The translations under genes were made by a program, and so were the position numbers. From positions 4,123,200 to 4,187,199 of the forward strand of contig NC_052357.1 in NCBI RefSeq assembly GCF_009727055.1: a DNA stretch of 64,000 nt, written 5' to 3'. This DNA comes from Benincasa hispida (lineage: Eukaryota; Streptophyta; Magnoliopsida; Cucurbitales; Cucurbitaceae). Below are positions 1 through 12,911 of the stretch, piece after piece. How positions within the stretch are numbered: position 1 is the first letter of the stretch; every line of letters starts with the position of its first letter. The notes beneath the pieces were generated by a model. The model saw only the letters and a list, made by a program, of their open reading frames with translations. It did not search any database and was not told the origin of the DNA.

Positions 1-1808
1 ATAAATTGTATGAAAGTCTAAATCCAATAAACTAAGACTCATGATTACTGTATGAGTACTTGAACTTTATGTGGAGACATAATAGTGGATCAGGTTTGAG
101 TAAATAGTCAAAATGATCTATGGTACATGAATGAGGTTGGGTACCTTATTCTAACAACACCATCGGATGCGGCCTACTCTGTAGTTGTTACAAAGAATTG
201 TAAAGTGCTACATACGATGTGATCCTAATTCATGCATATTATGATATGAGGAGTGAGGGCGTCCTATGCAATGAGTTTGCATAAGATCAGGACCAAAAAA
301 TAAGTCCCGCTTACTTTATAATGTTGTTTACTGTTTAAGACTGACCATTTCACCTAGATGACCTAGGTAACTCGATCTTAATCCTGAGCTAATTATGAAC
401 TCCTGTTTATTTGGGATTGCCCTTAGATTTTCATATTTGAGGGTTGGCTCAACACGTCGGCTCAATAAGACTCCCATTTCAGGGGTAAGATCGGATAGAT
501 AGCTGGGGACATAGGGTGCAAGACGGAGATCACACCTACTCGATTTAGGGATAGGAGAAAGGTTGCTCTTTCAAGTACTGAATCCAAGTCTTGAACAAGG
601 GGCCCTACCCTCTCACAGGGTTGAGAGAGTTTAATATGGTGATTGGATCACAAACCAGTTGTTCATTAGAGGATCAGTAGAGACTTGAGAAATAAGACAT
701 AATCTTGGGGGTAAAACAGATATTTGACCCAACCGTTATTACGAACAACTTGTGAAGGGTCGACTTACTGATTATGGTTAAATCATGTGGACATAACATA
801 ACAACAGTGAGGGGAGTGCAACTATGGGCTTTAGTGGAATGACCCATTAGTTAACGAATGAGGATTAATTTGGTCTAATGAGTTTAGCCAATTAATCTCG
901 GATCGTTGGAGCCCATGATTTGTAGGTCCACGAAGTCCCTATACTAGGTCGTAACGGATAGCTCTAGAATAGCGTGATAAGTTAATTTGAAACGTTCAAA
1001 TTAGAATTAAGGGAATTATTAATTATATGATATATAATTAGATGTTTAATTTTAGAATTAAACGGAATAGGAGAATTTATATATTTAAATATGATTTAAA
1101 TATTAAAGACATGAATAGGAATCCATGTTAAGAATCGGTGTTTAATTAATTTAATATTTGATATTAAATTAATTAAGTTTTATTTAATAATTAATTTATG
1201 AAATTAATTAAATTTTCATTTTTAAAATCAAAATAGATTTATAAAATCAAATTTTGATTTTTTGGATAAAATTGGAAAAATTGGAAAACAAAGCACACAA
1301 AATGGAAAAAAGGATTTTTCCATTATCCATCACCTAAGTAGCTCACACATGAAGCAATGTCTTGGCCTTGTCTTCTCCAAGCATGAGTTGCAACTCATAC
1401 AACTCTTCTCTTTGCATGTTGATCTACAATATAATGAAGAGATTGGAGTGAAAATCGGGCATGCAATCTATAGAGAATTTTAGAGAAAATTTGGATTGAA
1501 GAAAGGGTTCTTCAACAAGGTTGCTGTAGTGAGCTTTTCTCCTTCATCCCTTGATTCAAACTTGTTTTGAGTCCCACAACTCAATCTAGAGCACCAAGAG
1601 AATTGTGGGGAAGATCTTGAGGTGGCCTGCAACAAGATATGGAGAAGATAGCAGCTGGAGATGGAGCTTTGAAGAAGTTCTACAAGAGGTATGTCTTGAA
1701 ACCCACTTGTTTCTGCAAAAGCATGCTTTATATTTTGCCAAAATTAGTGAATTTGAGTACTTAGATGATCCTTGTGCTTCCGCTGCTGTTGATACAATCC
1801 TACAATAA
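1..1808 (+). repeat. Copia LTR, subfamily B, left part cut by window edge
   Basis: This stretch aligns by eye over most of its length with 39,280-40,806, sharing many blocks such as GGTACCTTATTCT and GTAGTTGTTACAAAG in the same order. That second copy lies directly 3' of a Copia pol, which identifies the family as an LTR. The 3' part (about 1,360-1,800) carries the same conserved blocks around CTCTTCTCTTTGCATG and AGCATGCTTTATATTTT. The LTR start lies outside the window. No primer-binding site follows it, so it is a solo LTR or the remnant of a 3' LTR. Short ORFs inside are not genes. Confidence 0.8.
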
Positions 1809-2041
1809 CATACATATACATCTCATCATCATGGTTCTAAAACATACATATAAATTTCTATAACATACATATACATATCATCATCTTCAGATTCAACAGA
1901 ATCTCCAAGGATCATAATATATTCAAATCATGCTGGCATTCATATATCTCTATGTGCATCTAGTCCTTTCAAACCTCAATAAATGAAGGCATACATAAAC
2001 ATCATGCTAACTAATAAACATCATAAACATCATACACATTC
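1809..2041. other. Spacer rich in ACATACATATACAT-like simple repeats
   Basis: A short non-coding gap between the LTR and the minus-strand Copia pol. It holds several copies of ACATACATATACAT and ATAAACATCAT. I see no gene in it. Confidence 0.5.
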
Positions 2042-5000
2042 TCAACTAGTCTCGTGAATTGTAAGAATTTCAGCATGATTTGAGGAATTGGCCATTATAG
2101 TCGGTTTCACCGATCGCCATGATATAATAGTTCCTTTACATGTGAATAGATAACCTGTTTGAGATCTAGCTTTGTGTGGATCAGATAAATATCCAGAATA
2201 TGCATAATCAACTAGATTAAAATTTGATTTATTTGAATAAAACAAACCCATATCGATTGTTCCTTAGAGATAACGGAGTATATGCTTAATTCCATTTTAA
2301 TGTCTTTTTGTAGGAGAAGAACTATATCTAGCTAATAAATTTACTGAAAATGCAATATCTGGTCTTGTATTATTAGCAAGATATATAAGTGCACCAATTA
2401 CACTAAGATATGGTACTTTAAGACCAAAAAATTATTTATTATCTTCTCGAGGTTGAAATATATCTTTCTTTATATTAAATGAATGGACTTTCATTAGAAT
2501 ATTTAATGGATGTGCTTTGTCCATATAAAATCTTTTCAAAACTTTTCCTATATAAGATGACTGATGAATAAATATCCCATCTGTTAAATGCTCAATTTGC
2601 AAACAAAGACAAAATTTTGTTTTTTAGAGATCTTTCATCTCAAATTCTTTCTTAAGATATTCTATTGCCTTTGAAAGCTCTTCAGAAGTTCCAATTATAT
2701 TCAAGTCATCAACATATACAGTTATAATAACAAATTCTGATTGTGATTTTTTTTTTAAAAAAAACACACAGACATATTGGATTATTTTGATATCATTTTT
2801 TCAATCAATATCCACTCAGGCGATTGTACCATATCCGTCTTGATTGTTTCAATCTATATAGTGATCCCTGTAACTTTATTGAATACTATTCCCGAGAATT
2901 TGATGTATATATTTCAGGTACATTAAATCATTATGAGATTCTCTTATAAATATCATTATCAAGAGATCTATATAAATATGTTGTGACTACATCCATAAGA
3001 TGCATATCCAGACTTTTATACATAGTCAAGCCAATTAAATCCTTAATGTACTTGCATCCACCACCGGAGAATACGTCTCCTTAAAATCAATACCAGGTCT
3101 TTGTGAAAAACCTTGTGCAACTAGTCTTGCTTTATATCTTGTGACCTCATTATTTTCATTTCTTTTCCTCACAAATACCCATTTGTATCCCACAGGTTTA
3201 ACACCTTCTGGTGTTTGGACCACAGGTTCAAAAACCCGACGTTTTGAGTTTAATTTTGCCTCGATTGCTTCTTTCCATTGAAACCAATCTTTTCTATGTC
3301 GACATTCTTCAACAGATTTTGGTTAAGGATCCTCATTTTCAGATATAATATCAAGAGCAACATTATATGCAAAAATGTTGTCAATAATTACATTAGTTCG
3401 ATTCCATTTTTTCCTGTCATGACATAGTTTATTAAAATCTCATTATTATCTTTAGGTATTTCACCTTCCTCATTAATCATATCGAGGATTTTTTTATGGG
3501 TATTTACATCCTCAACTAAGTTTCTTTTACTATTAATTATTTTTTGTTTTCGAGGATTTTTATTTTTGGAACCCATTGGTCTACCACGCTTCTGGCGTGT
3601 TTCAGACTCATTAGTGACAACTTGTTGTGTTGGGATATCAATTTTTGATGGAATATTTGCACCTGGTATATGTGACTTAGTTACTTTCTTTGCATCTCTT
3701 AATGCATCTAGTAATTGATTTGCTATATTTTGCAAATGAATTATTTTCTGAACTTCAATTTCATATTGATCTATACGGGAATCTAAATGAGATAATAACG
3801 ATGTATTCCATGTAATTTATTTTTCCAACTTAATTCCTCCCCTAATGTTAAAAAATTTGTCTCATTAAAATGAAAATCAGCAAATCATGCAGTAAATACA
3901 TCACCCTTCAGGGGCTCAAGATATTTAATAATTGATGGGGAATCATATCCAACATATATTCCTAACGTCCTTTGAGGACCCATCTTAGTGCGTTGTGGTG
4001 GAGTAATTGGAACATATACTGCACATCCAAAAATTCTCAGATGAGAAATATTTGGCTCATGACCATAAGCTAATTGTAATGACGAGTACTTATGACAAGC
4101 TACTAGCATAATGCGTACAAGTGACGTAGCATGCAAAATAACATGTCCCTATACAGATGAAGGAAGCTTAACTCTCATAAGTAATGGTCTTGCAATTAAT
4201 TGTAAACGTTTTATAAATGATTATGCTAAACCATTTTGTGTATGAACATGAGCTACATGATGTTCAACACTTATCCCAATTGATATACAATAATTATTAA
4301 AAGCTTGGGATGTGAATTCACCAACATTATCTAGACGAGTGGTCTTAATTGTATCATTAAGAATTTGTGCTCTTAACTTAATTATTTGAGCAAATAATCT
4401 TGCAAATACAAGATTTCGACTTGATAATAAGCATATGTGTGACTATCTGCTGGATGCATCTATTAATACCATAAAATATCTGAATAGTCCACTTGGTGGA
4501 TTAATGGGTCCACATATATCACCATGAATTCGTTCTAAAAATGCGGGTGATTCAGTCCCCACTTGGTGGGTTAATGAGTCCACATTTTCAATAATTCTCC
4601 TTATCATTATAGACCCTAGATGACCCAATCAATCATGCCAAATTGTAAATATGTCTAGATTCATGAACTTCAGGTTCATTGTTGCATATGTTTCAATTAC
4701 TCGTATATGAGTATAATACAATCCAAAAGATAGAGCAGACAACTCTTCTAATATACGTTTTTCATTTGAAATAGTGGATATGATATATAGATATTCCACA
4801 TTATTCTTACTAACAGTCTCAATATGATAATCATTGCAACGTATATCTTTAAAAGTTAGAAGATTTCTCTTTAATTGACTAAAGTACAATGCATTGTCAA
4901 TTGTAAATTTTGTTCCTCTAGGCAAAATAATATTTTTTTTTTCAAAACTTTTGATCAAATTTGCAAAACCTGATATTATATTTACTTTTGCTTTCAGCAT

Positions 5001-5114
5001 TGTCAATTTGGAAAAGTATTTTTTATTTGTAAGTATATGTGTAGTTATACTGTCTGCCAAACATAGATCTTCTCTGCTCATTTTTGAAACACCCAACATA
5101 TGAAAATGATCCAT
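2042..5114 (-). pseudogene. Copia-type pol remnant (protease to RNase H), minus strand
   Basis: Reading the minus strand from 5,114 down, one meets in Ty1/Copia order: a protease-like segment (ADSITTHIL, 5,114-4,629), an integrase start (HGDICGPINPPSG, 4,628-4,443), the integrase end (GCAVYVP and LGIYVGYDSPS, 4,136-3,885), a low-complexity linker (3,735-3,388), the start of the reverse transcriptase (YKARLVAQGFSQRPGIDFKE, 3,223-3,035), a YVDDL catalytic motif encoded at 2,716-2,702, and the RNase H end (ARSQTGYLF, ISWRS, HAEI, 2,251-2,042). The pieces are in different frames or separated by stops, so no polyprotein can be made. A gag is missing: protease lies almost directly against the presumed leader near 5,160. 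The lineage within Copia is not resolved. Confidence 0.9.
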
Positions 5115-5169
5115 GTTTCTTTAGGACCTACCTTTAGCGGGAAAACGATAGGAGCTCGTGCTAATAACG

Positions 5170-5450
5170 TGTTATGAAAATTGAGGAGCACAACGAGAAT
5201 ACGGATATGAAAAATATAATATAATAATACTTTATATATAATAATAATAAATACTTTATATATAATAATAATAAATAAATAAAAACTAAAATTAGAAAAT
5301 AAAATAAATAAAACATAAATAACCAAAATCATGGAATTGGACAATATGAAAATTGGTGGGAGTGGAATTCTCACCAATATTAGTGTGTTTTTAAGATCCA
5401 CCAAATGTCACTATAGGTAAAGTAGCAAGTAAAATGTGGACTTAACAACA
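5170..5450 (-). repeat. Candidate 5' LTR of the minus-strand Copia
   Basis: On the minus strand this segment starts TGTTGTTAAG and ends TTTCATAACA, the TG...CA form of LTR ends. It contains an AT-rich TATA-like core, and is followed by CGTTATTAGCACGAG, a possible primer-binding region just before the pol remnant. No matching 3' LTR was found beyond 2,042 and no target duplication is visible, so the borders are tentative. Confidence 0.4.
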
Positions 5451-6511
5451 AACATGAATAACTACATGACACATGGACAACATGAATTGTGACACATGGC
5501 CTTTGGGATACTAAGCAATGAATATCTGTTTTCTATTATATATTCATAATACAAACTAATGTCCACATTAATTTAATTAAATTAAGAAACAAGAACTAGT
5601 TTATTGATTGGTGTCCAACTTCCAAGTAGCGTATACAACCACTGGACTCTTTTTCCAAAAAAAAACATTTTAGATTTTTCATAATGTCGGCACTAAAATA
5701 TTAAAATGTACTATAGTTTGATCTTCAACTAAATTCACGATTTTGACTTTAATTTTTGTTTTTTTTTTTAAAGCAATTATCCCCTTACCGTAAGCTCATC
5801 TATATATCTAAGTTAACACATAGAGATATCATATTACCAGACATTGTTTGTTATTAAAATTATTTTTTTCCACACTAGAAAAGTAATATCGGAAAATTAA
5901 AAGTATGATTTTCTCTGGTTGCTTACTTAGCGTGGACAAAAATAGCTTCTACCGATACTAAGTACTTTTGCCGATAGATCCTCTCCCTATGATACTTTGC
6001 TAATGTAGTTGGCAACGATTTTTGTTTCTCCAAGAAAACTTTGGGCGACGTTTTTGGATTTTTTTAAACGTTTTTTTTGGCATCATTCTTAGTTCTTGTA
6101 GTACTCTCCATTAGTGATAAAAATTTCTTGATTTGACTATGAATTTGAACTAATGACCTTTCATCCGCATCAAATATTTGGTTCAATATCGTGTGAAATA
6201 GGTGTAATGAGATATAAATCTCCATATATATCTCTCCTTCCTAGTAAATTGCAAAACGCGACAAAAGAAGAATCCTTTTGAGCAAAAGTCAATGTATTAT
6301 TTCCACAGCGTGGAGAAAACTTCTACATAGCAAAATTATATTGAAGGCTACGCTTAAACTTCATGGAAAAAACCCATTTCCTTCACCCAAATAACTTAAT
6401 TGAAACAGAATAACTAGGTGATATATATCAATTTCCCACTTGACCTTTTGCAAGCCAACCAGAAGGCAGGTTCCAAGAATTTAAGTTTGATTTGATCATT
6501 CCCAAACTACA
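5451..6511. other. Intergenic region upstream of the ankyrin gene
   Basis: AT-rich non-coding DNA about 1 kb long. No ORF, RNA gene or repeat that I can name. It should contain the distal promoter of the gene starting at 6,611, but I recognise no specific regulatory element. Confidence 0.5.
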
Positions 6512-6519
6512 TATATAAA
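6512..6519 (+). promoter_or_regulatory. TATA box of the ankyrin gene
   Basis: TATATAAA lies 92 bp upstream of the start codon. A start site about 30 bp downstream would give a 5' leader of roughly 70 nt containing pyrimidine-rich CTTCTTCGACCCTCCTCC, typical of a plant leader. Confidence 0.65.
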
Positions 6520-6610
6520 AACCGTACCTTCTTCGACCCTCCTCCATTCAATCTCTTCTCGTTTAATCTCGAGATAAAAAAGAATAATATTCATCGACTG
6601 ACTCGTCAGT

Positions 6611-9245
6611 ATGGATCAAAATCTCATGCAAGCGATTGAGATGAATGTGATGCCATTGTTTTTGAGCTTAATGAAAGAAAACAAATCGATCGTATGGCAA
6701 CGAACTGAGGAGGTTTCGGACACGGTGTTGCATCTCGCGTCGAGATTAGGGCATGTTGACATAGTACAGGAAGTGGTGGAGTCATGTCCTGAGATGGTTT
6801 TGGCTGAGAACAAGAACTTGGAAACGCCATTTCATGAAGCTTGCCGGTATGGACATGTGAAAGTTGTAAAAGTGCTTCTTGAAGCCAATCATGAAGTTGC
6901 TTCAAGGCGTAACGTTGAGAATCTAAGTGGGTTTTTTGTTGCTTGCTCCAATGGCCATCTTGATGTGGTGACCCTTTTGATGGTTGAAATTGGAATTTCA
7001 AGTTGTTTGGAGGAAGATGCTTTTGATCAAACTTGTATTCATGCTGCTGCTTCTAATGGACACACAGGTACAACCAATGAAAGTTTTAATATATACACTT
7101 TTAGAAATTTCAAAATTGAAGGTGAAAAATGAAAGTTTTCAAAATCACCCAGTTGAAAGCTGGAGATGTGAAATTATAGTTGAGGTTTGTGAATGACAGA
7201 TATGGTAAGGGAGCTCGTTAATGCAAGTCCAAGAGTGGCAGAAATGGCGGATTTGAATGGAAACTTAGCATTGCACATAGCTTGCAGCAAAGGGATGAGA
7301 GAGATGGTATGGGCATTGCTACAACGAGATGCAAACATGGCTATGCAATACAACAAGAACGGGTACACGCCATTGCACTTGGCCGCCATGAACGGGAAAG
7401 TTGCAGTTCTTGAAGATTTTTTGTCAATGGCGTCTTCCGCGTTTTACCAATTTACCAAAGAGGGAGAAACCATCTTCCATCTCATCGTTCGATACGGCCG
7501 ATACGATGCCTTTGTGTACTTGTTCCATGTCTGTAATGGAAGCAACCTCTTGTACTCTCGTGATCGTTATAATAACACTCTCCTTCATCTTGCTATCGCT
7601 GGACACCGACATCAGGTGATTACTATCGTTCTGAAATGAAATTGTTTTTAAAATAACACAAAAAGTTTTTATTATTTACTCCCTATTTTTTTAATCTTGG
7701 GTTTAAATTAAATTAAATTCGCAAATTAATCTAAAAAAATGTTTTCATGTATTTGAATAGTTATTCCAAACAAACCTTTATTATTTTCTAGTCAAATTAT
7801 AAGTTTAGTCTCCAAATTTTTAAATTTGTGTCTATTTAGTCCTTAAATTTTAAAAAATATAGATCATTGAAATTTTAAAATATCTAATAGCTATATAATA
7901 TATATTTAGATATTATAAAAATCAATTGATTTAATAGATATAAATTAAATTTTATGTTTAATTAGATCATAAACTTTCAATCTTGTGTTCAATAAATTAA
8001 ATAGTTAAAAAATTTGTTAAATTTAAAATTCTATTTTTAGCAAACAAAATTAAAATTTACTAAATAAACTAAAAGCGTGAGAGCATAGTTCAACAATCAT
8101 GTATAGCTCAACGAATGAACGGTACTTAAATTAAAAAACCCTAAATAGATCCAAAATTAACCTTTTTTTTTAATAATAATTCTATTAAACTTAACATTAA
8201 ATGAGCCTTCTTAAATGTCCGTTGACTGCAGATAGCAGAGTATTTAATCAGAAAAACAGGGGTTGAGATAAATTCCCGAAACTACAGAGGACAAACCGCC
8301 CTCGACATCCTCGACCAAGCCCGAGACACGCCCGCAAATCGCCGACTCGAAGACCTACTAACAAAATCGGGCGGCCGGAGATACGCCGAAATGCTATCCC
8401 CTACACAAGACACCGAAATAGCCTCCACGTATCGGACCAACGCCGCCGCATCCTCCTCCAGCCACTCCTGGTGGAGCCACGTGGACGAGAAAGGCCAAGA
8501 ATTTATCGCCCCAACAACCCAGATCCAATCCGAATCCAAAAAATCGGACCCTAAAAAATCGCCCTCAAATCCAATTATAACAACAAACCACTACAATAAC
8601 TCTCCCGCGAAACGACACCGTACTAAAATCTACACGGAAGCTCTCCAAAACACAAGAAACACGGTCGTTTTAGTCGCGATTTTAATCGCAACCGTCACAT
8701 TCGCGGCCGGAATAAACCCCCCCGGCGGAGTGTACCAACAACTAGACAACAAAAGTAAGAAAAGACTTGGTCAATCCACTGTGGGCGACACGTCAGCTTT
8801 CAAAATTTTCACTATATGCAACGACGTCGCTTTGTTCACTTCCTTAGCCGTTGTGATCGTTTTGATCAGCGTGATTCCGTTCCGGCGTAAGCCGCAGATT
8901 GTGGTGGTGGCGGTGGCGCAGAAGGTGATTTGGGTGGCGGTGGCGTGCATGGCGACGGGGTACGTGGCGGCGATATGGGTGGTGGTACCACATGATGAAG
9001 AAGATGATGAGGAAGGGAAGGGGAAATGGGTGGCGATGGTGGTTGTGGCGGTGAGTGGGGGTATTTTGGGGACTGTGTTTATTGGGTTGACTGTGATGTT
9101 AATTGAGCACCATGTTCATAAATCAAACAAGAGGAGAAGGATAAGAATTAGCGAAAGTAAGGAGGATTCCATGGAAATGGAAGAAGTAGAGAGTTTGAAT
9201 TCCGATATTGAGAATTGTTATCGAAGAGGATACCGATCTTTCTAA
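6611..9245 (+). CDS. Ankyrin-repeat, PGG-domain membrane protein (ACD6/ITN1 type), three exons
   Basis: Exons 6,611-7,067, 7,200-7,615 and 8,232-9,245 join in frame to 628 residues. The introns (132 and 616 bp) have GT-AG ends (CACAG|GTACAA...GACAG|AT and CATCAG|GTGATT...TGCAG|AT). The start ATG has A at -3 and G at +4. Residues about 36-320 form roughly eight ankyrin repeats ([44 protein letters not shown]). A basic, Ser-rich linker follows, then a PGG domain at about 427-544 with the signature [19 protein letters not shown], then INPPGGVYQ. Four membrane helices lie near 436-452, 487-507, 515-543 and 558-582, and an acidic loop (DEEDDEEG) separates the last two. The family acts at plant membranes in defence, salicylic acid and salt-stress signalling. 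Which member this is cannot be told from sequence alone. No frame break is seen. Confidence 0.92.
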
Positions 9246-9272
9246 AACGTTTTTGTTCTTTGGTTCATCAAT

Positions 9273-9731
9273 ATGGGGAAAAGAAGTCAAACTGATCTTG
9301 ATCATCTTTTTATTTCTTGCATTTACTCTAGAGAGATTTGGTTTCATTTTTATAGGTTTTTTGTTGCTGGACATGTATTGCCCCGATCGATGGAGGCTAC
9401 CCTTTCTAATCTTATACAAAATGAAGAATACTTCGAAAAGGAACATTTTATTTGGAGGCTTTATTGGAGCTACACCGTGGTGTATTTGGCTGGAACGAAA
9501 TGATCGGACTTTCAAGAACGGTGGCAAGACTGTAAACCATATTTGGGAAGATGTGCTCAATCTTGCGACTCTTTGGTGCTCCAAAAGTGCCCTTTTTGTA
9601 ATTATAGCATTGCTTCTAATCGTTCAACTGGAAAGCTTTTTTTTTGTAAACAAACTTTCGAGCTTCTCTCTAGCTTTTTTTTTTTTATCTTTTCATCATT
9701 TAATGATTTAGCTTTTGATCTTGGGACGTGA
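9273..9731 (+). pseudogene. LINE (non-LTR retrotransposon) 3' end: zinc-binding and C-terminal part
   Basis: Three overlapping frames give pieces typical of the end of a plant LINE reverse-transcriptase ORF: DHLFISCIYSREIWFHFYRF (zf-RVT type), WLERNDRTFKNGGKTVNHIW, LNLATLWCSKSALF and CNYSIASN. At least two frameshifts are needed to join them. The rest of the LINE is absent. It starts about 28 bp after the stop of the ankyrin gene in the same orientation, so it probably supplies that gene's 3' UTR. Confidence 0.75.
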
Positions 9732-11817
9732 TGAGGATTCTTAAAGAGGTATCAACCTAATTGAAATGTCTCGATACATCCCTTAATCTCTCCTACCTTG
9801 TGAATATTTTTTAGAAAAAAGAAACAAAAAGTTTGTAAAATATTTTGAAAAAAGATTTTCTAAAAACAAAAGTTCAAGTAAAAAGGTTCAAGAAAATGTT
9901 TTGGAAAGATATATTTTGCAAACAGAAAAGGAAAGAGAAAAAAGATTGAGAAAATGTATTGGAAAGAGTTTTTGAAAGTATTGTTGCTAGGAATTTGCAA
10001 CGCAGAGGGGTTGACCTTGTTACCGGTCTTGATTTTGAGGGTGTGATTGGACATCCAAATTATGCTAAATTAGTCTACAAAGAAAAGATAAAGGTCCGAA
10101 GATCTTTTGTGTATGGAAAAGATATTACCACAACACTTATTTCAAAATGAAATAATATTTTTTTTATCATGTTATTAAAGAAATGCCTTTTGTAAGATTT
10201 TTTTCTTTTTTTATTGATTTTTAAATGTCCCCTATTTTATTAATCACTATTATTACCTATAAAGAACTTCGTCTAAAGGTCATAGGAAATTGTATTTGAA
10301 TTTAATTTGACATCCCAAAATAAATTCATCATCACAAGACTTGACTTCCTAATCTCTGTCATAAGAAAATGTTTAATTTCTTTTAATATTATCTTTTCAA
10401 GAATATTAAGAAAGTCAACATTTTAAATTCCTAACTTCCATCATAAGAAAATTTATATTTTTTTCAAAAATATTTTTGGAAGATGATTTTAGTTTTATTT
10501 ATTTAAAAAGGTGAAAATGAATCTTTTGCAATTTCTTTTATGGAAATGATTATTTATTAAATCAATTTTAATTTGGTTTATTTATTTTTAAAATAATTGG
10601 GAAAGGAAACCATTTTTAAGAAAACCTATTCTTTTTTAAGGAAAAAGAAAGGTAATGGAATTCAACTTTCTTTCTTGTTTGTTATTATCGAAGAAAATAT
10701 TTATGGACGACTTCAAAAATATTTAAAATTTATTATTTAAAGAAATAAATACATTTTATGACAAGATTTTTTTTTAATAATACATATTTTCAACAAATAT
10801 ATATTTTTATTATAGAAGAATAGAAAATAAAATACAAATGTAAAAATGATTTTTTTAAAATTAAAACTTGGTTTAAAATAAGACATATTAACATCAAATC
10901 TTGGCATCCCAATACATTGATTTTTTACCTAACAAATCCAAGCAGCAGCATCCGAGTATTCAAGATTCCGTCAATGAAAAAACTTACGATTGGAAATACA
11001 GAATTAAGTCGAAAAATAAATTTAAATACATATCGTAAATTGAATACCATTAATATAATAAGGTTCTTAAATAATCAATCTTAGATATTTCTAAAAATCA
11101 AACAATAATATTAATGAAAATAACATTAACTAAAATAAAAATAAGAAAACAAAATATTCTGAAGATTTAATATACAAACAATACATTAATCAAATATGAG
11201 CAAGGCTTTACAAAACTTAATATGTATATACGAATCAAATGGATAAAAAAAATTAATTGGATTAATATTTAAACAAGAAAACAAAACTTAAACAAATTAG
11301 CATATAAATAAAGGAACATTAAAATAAGAAATAAAACCACCTACTTGAAAAAATAGAGAAAAAGTAAAGATGAGAAATAGAGAAAAGTGGAGATTATTGG
11401 AGAAAAGTGGAGGAGAATGAGTGAGAAAAAAAAAATAGTGGTGATGTATTTTAGGGAGAAAAATACACGTGTTTAAGGAGAAAAAACATTAGGAAAAGAA
11501 TATGGAGAATGATAGAAACAAGAAATTTTGAGAGAGAAAATGGCTGGTTTTTTTTTTTTCCTCCTTTCTTTCTTTCTTTCTTGGTATTCAGAATGTGTTT
11601 ATCAATCTCCAATTACAGATTTTTCAAACCATCTTGATTAGGAAAAAATAGATCAAATCAAATTTAAAAGAAGAAAATAAAATAAAATAATTGAGAATTA
11701 TTTGATTGATTTTAAAAATATTTATCATAATTAGATCTTACAAAATTGATTAGATATAATTTTTTACACAAAAAAATAGAACATTGAAACCATTATTCTC
11801 CCTAAAAAAAAAAAACT
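9732..11817. other. AT-rich intergenic DNA without recognisable genes
   Basis: Very AT-rich sequence with long A and T runs. Around 9,840-9,985 it repeats phrases like GAAAATGTTTTGGAAAGA that recur at 30,960-31,500. A CTTT microsatellite lies at 11,564-11,582. Short ORFs are compositional (Lys, Asn, Ile, Phe) and not credible as genes. Confidence 0.6.
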
Positions 11818-12050
11818 TTTATTTTATCCTACAAAATATGAAACTTAAGAATTCTATTCTCCCTAATATGCAAAGAAAAAACATATTTAATTTTATTTTA
11901 TGAAATATGAAAATTAAAACACCAAAATTTTATTCTCCTTAAAATGCAAAAAATTGAAAAATATATTTTTTTAAATTTTATTTTATGAAATGTTAAAATT
12001 AAATCACAAAAATTTTATTCTTCCTAAAATGCAAAAATGAAAAAAAAAAT
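11818..12050. repeat. Degenerate tandem repeat, about 72 bp, three copies
   Basis: Three successive units share the order TTTTATTTTATGAAATATGA, AAATTAAAACAC, AAAATTTTATTCTCC, TAAAATGCAAA, with anchors near 11,833, 11,903 and 11,978. No coding potential. It lies just outside the left end of the Tat element. Confidence 0.7.
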
Positions 12051-12180
12051 TAAATGAAAAAAAAATTAATTTCTTTTATTTAAAGAAAAAGAAGGAAATG
12101 ATTTTTTTGTTTGTTTTTATTTAAAAGTTGGTGGATTTTAAAATAGTGAAGATACAAAATTATACAAATATAAAAATGAT

Positions 12181-12727
12181 TGTTCATACGAAGTTTTCGG
12201 AGAAACGTATTTCGTGGAGTTGAAGTTGATTTGATGTGGTCCGATCTCTAGTACTTGATTCTCTGAGTCTTCTGCTTGTTGATGAATTCTCTCTAGACTC
12301 TCTAAAGCTAAAATTGCTGACCCAGAAAACTCTTCTATTTATAGGGCTCTCTGATAGGCCTCATGGGCTTAGGCCTGGTCTTTGGGCGACTTGAGCCTGA
12401 CCTAGGTTCTATTAATTGGACTTGAGCCTGACTTTTGGGCTCTATTAATTGGATTTGGGCATATTTTGACATTTTAGACCAAAATTAAGCCCACATTTGG
12501 GCATAAATGGACCAACACTCAATTATAATGTCGAATTGACAAAATTAATTTTACTCAACCCAACGTTCGTGACGAAAACACGTGACGTCATCAGAATTCG
12601 TCTTCAATTTATATTTGGACACATGTCGACTCTTAACTGGTCTCAAATTTGATGATTTTGGCATTTCGTCGTTAATTGAATAAATGACCTGGCGATCCGT
12701 GATTGATCCGAAATTTCTTTTCCAACA
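12181..12727 (-). repeat. 3' LTR of the Tat element
   Basis: Matches 30,175-30,918 throughout, sharing AAGTTTTCGGAGAAACGTAT, TTCTATTTATAGGG, CAACGTTCGTGACGAAAACA and CCGAAATTTCT. Ends are TG...CA. It lacks an internal block present in the other LTR around 30,290-30,430. The purine run GAAAAGAGA (minus strand, from about 12,738) directly before it is a likely polypurine tract. Confidence 0.9.
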
Positions 12728-12911
12728 AATGTCTCTTTTCGAGATTTATGCACAAATATGGGTGGAGAAATCTCGAAAAAGATAAAGCCGACATCGAGAT
12801 GTAAGTAATTTGGTCTTGACTTCGATGCTCCAATTTAATTAAACGTGAATTTAGTGCACAAGTTTAACTCAAATTTGTAATAGAGGTAAGCCAAAATTTA
12901 AGAAAATCTCA

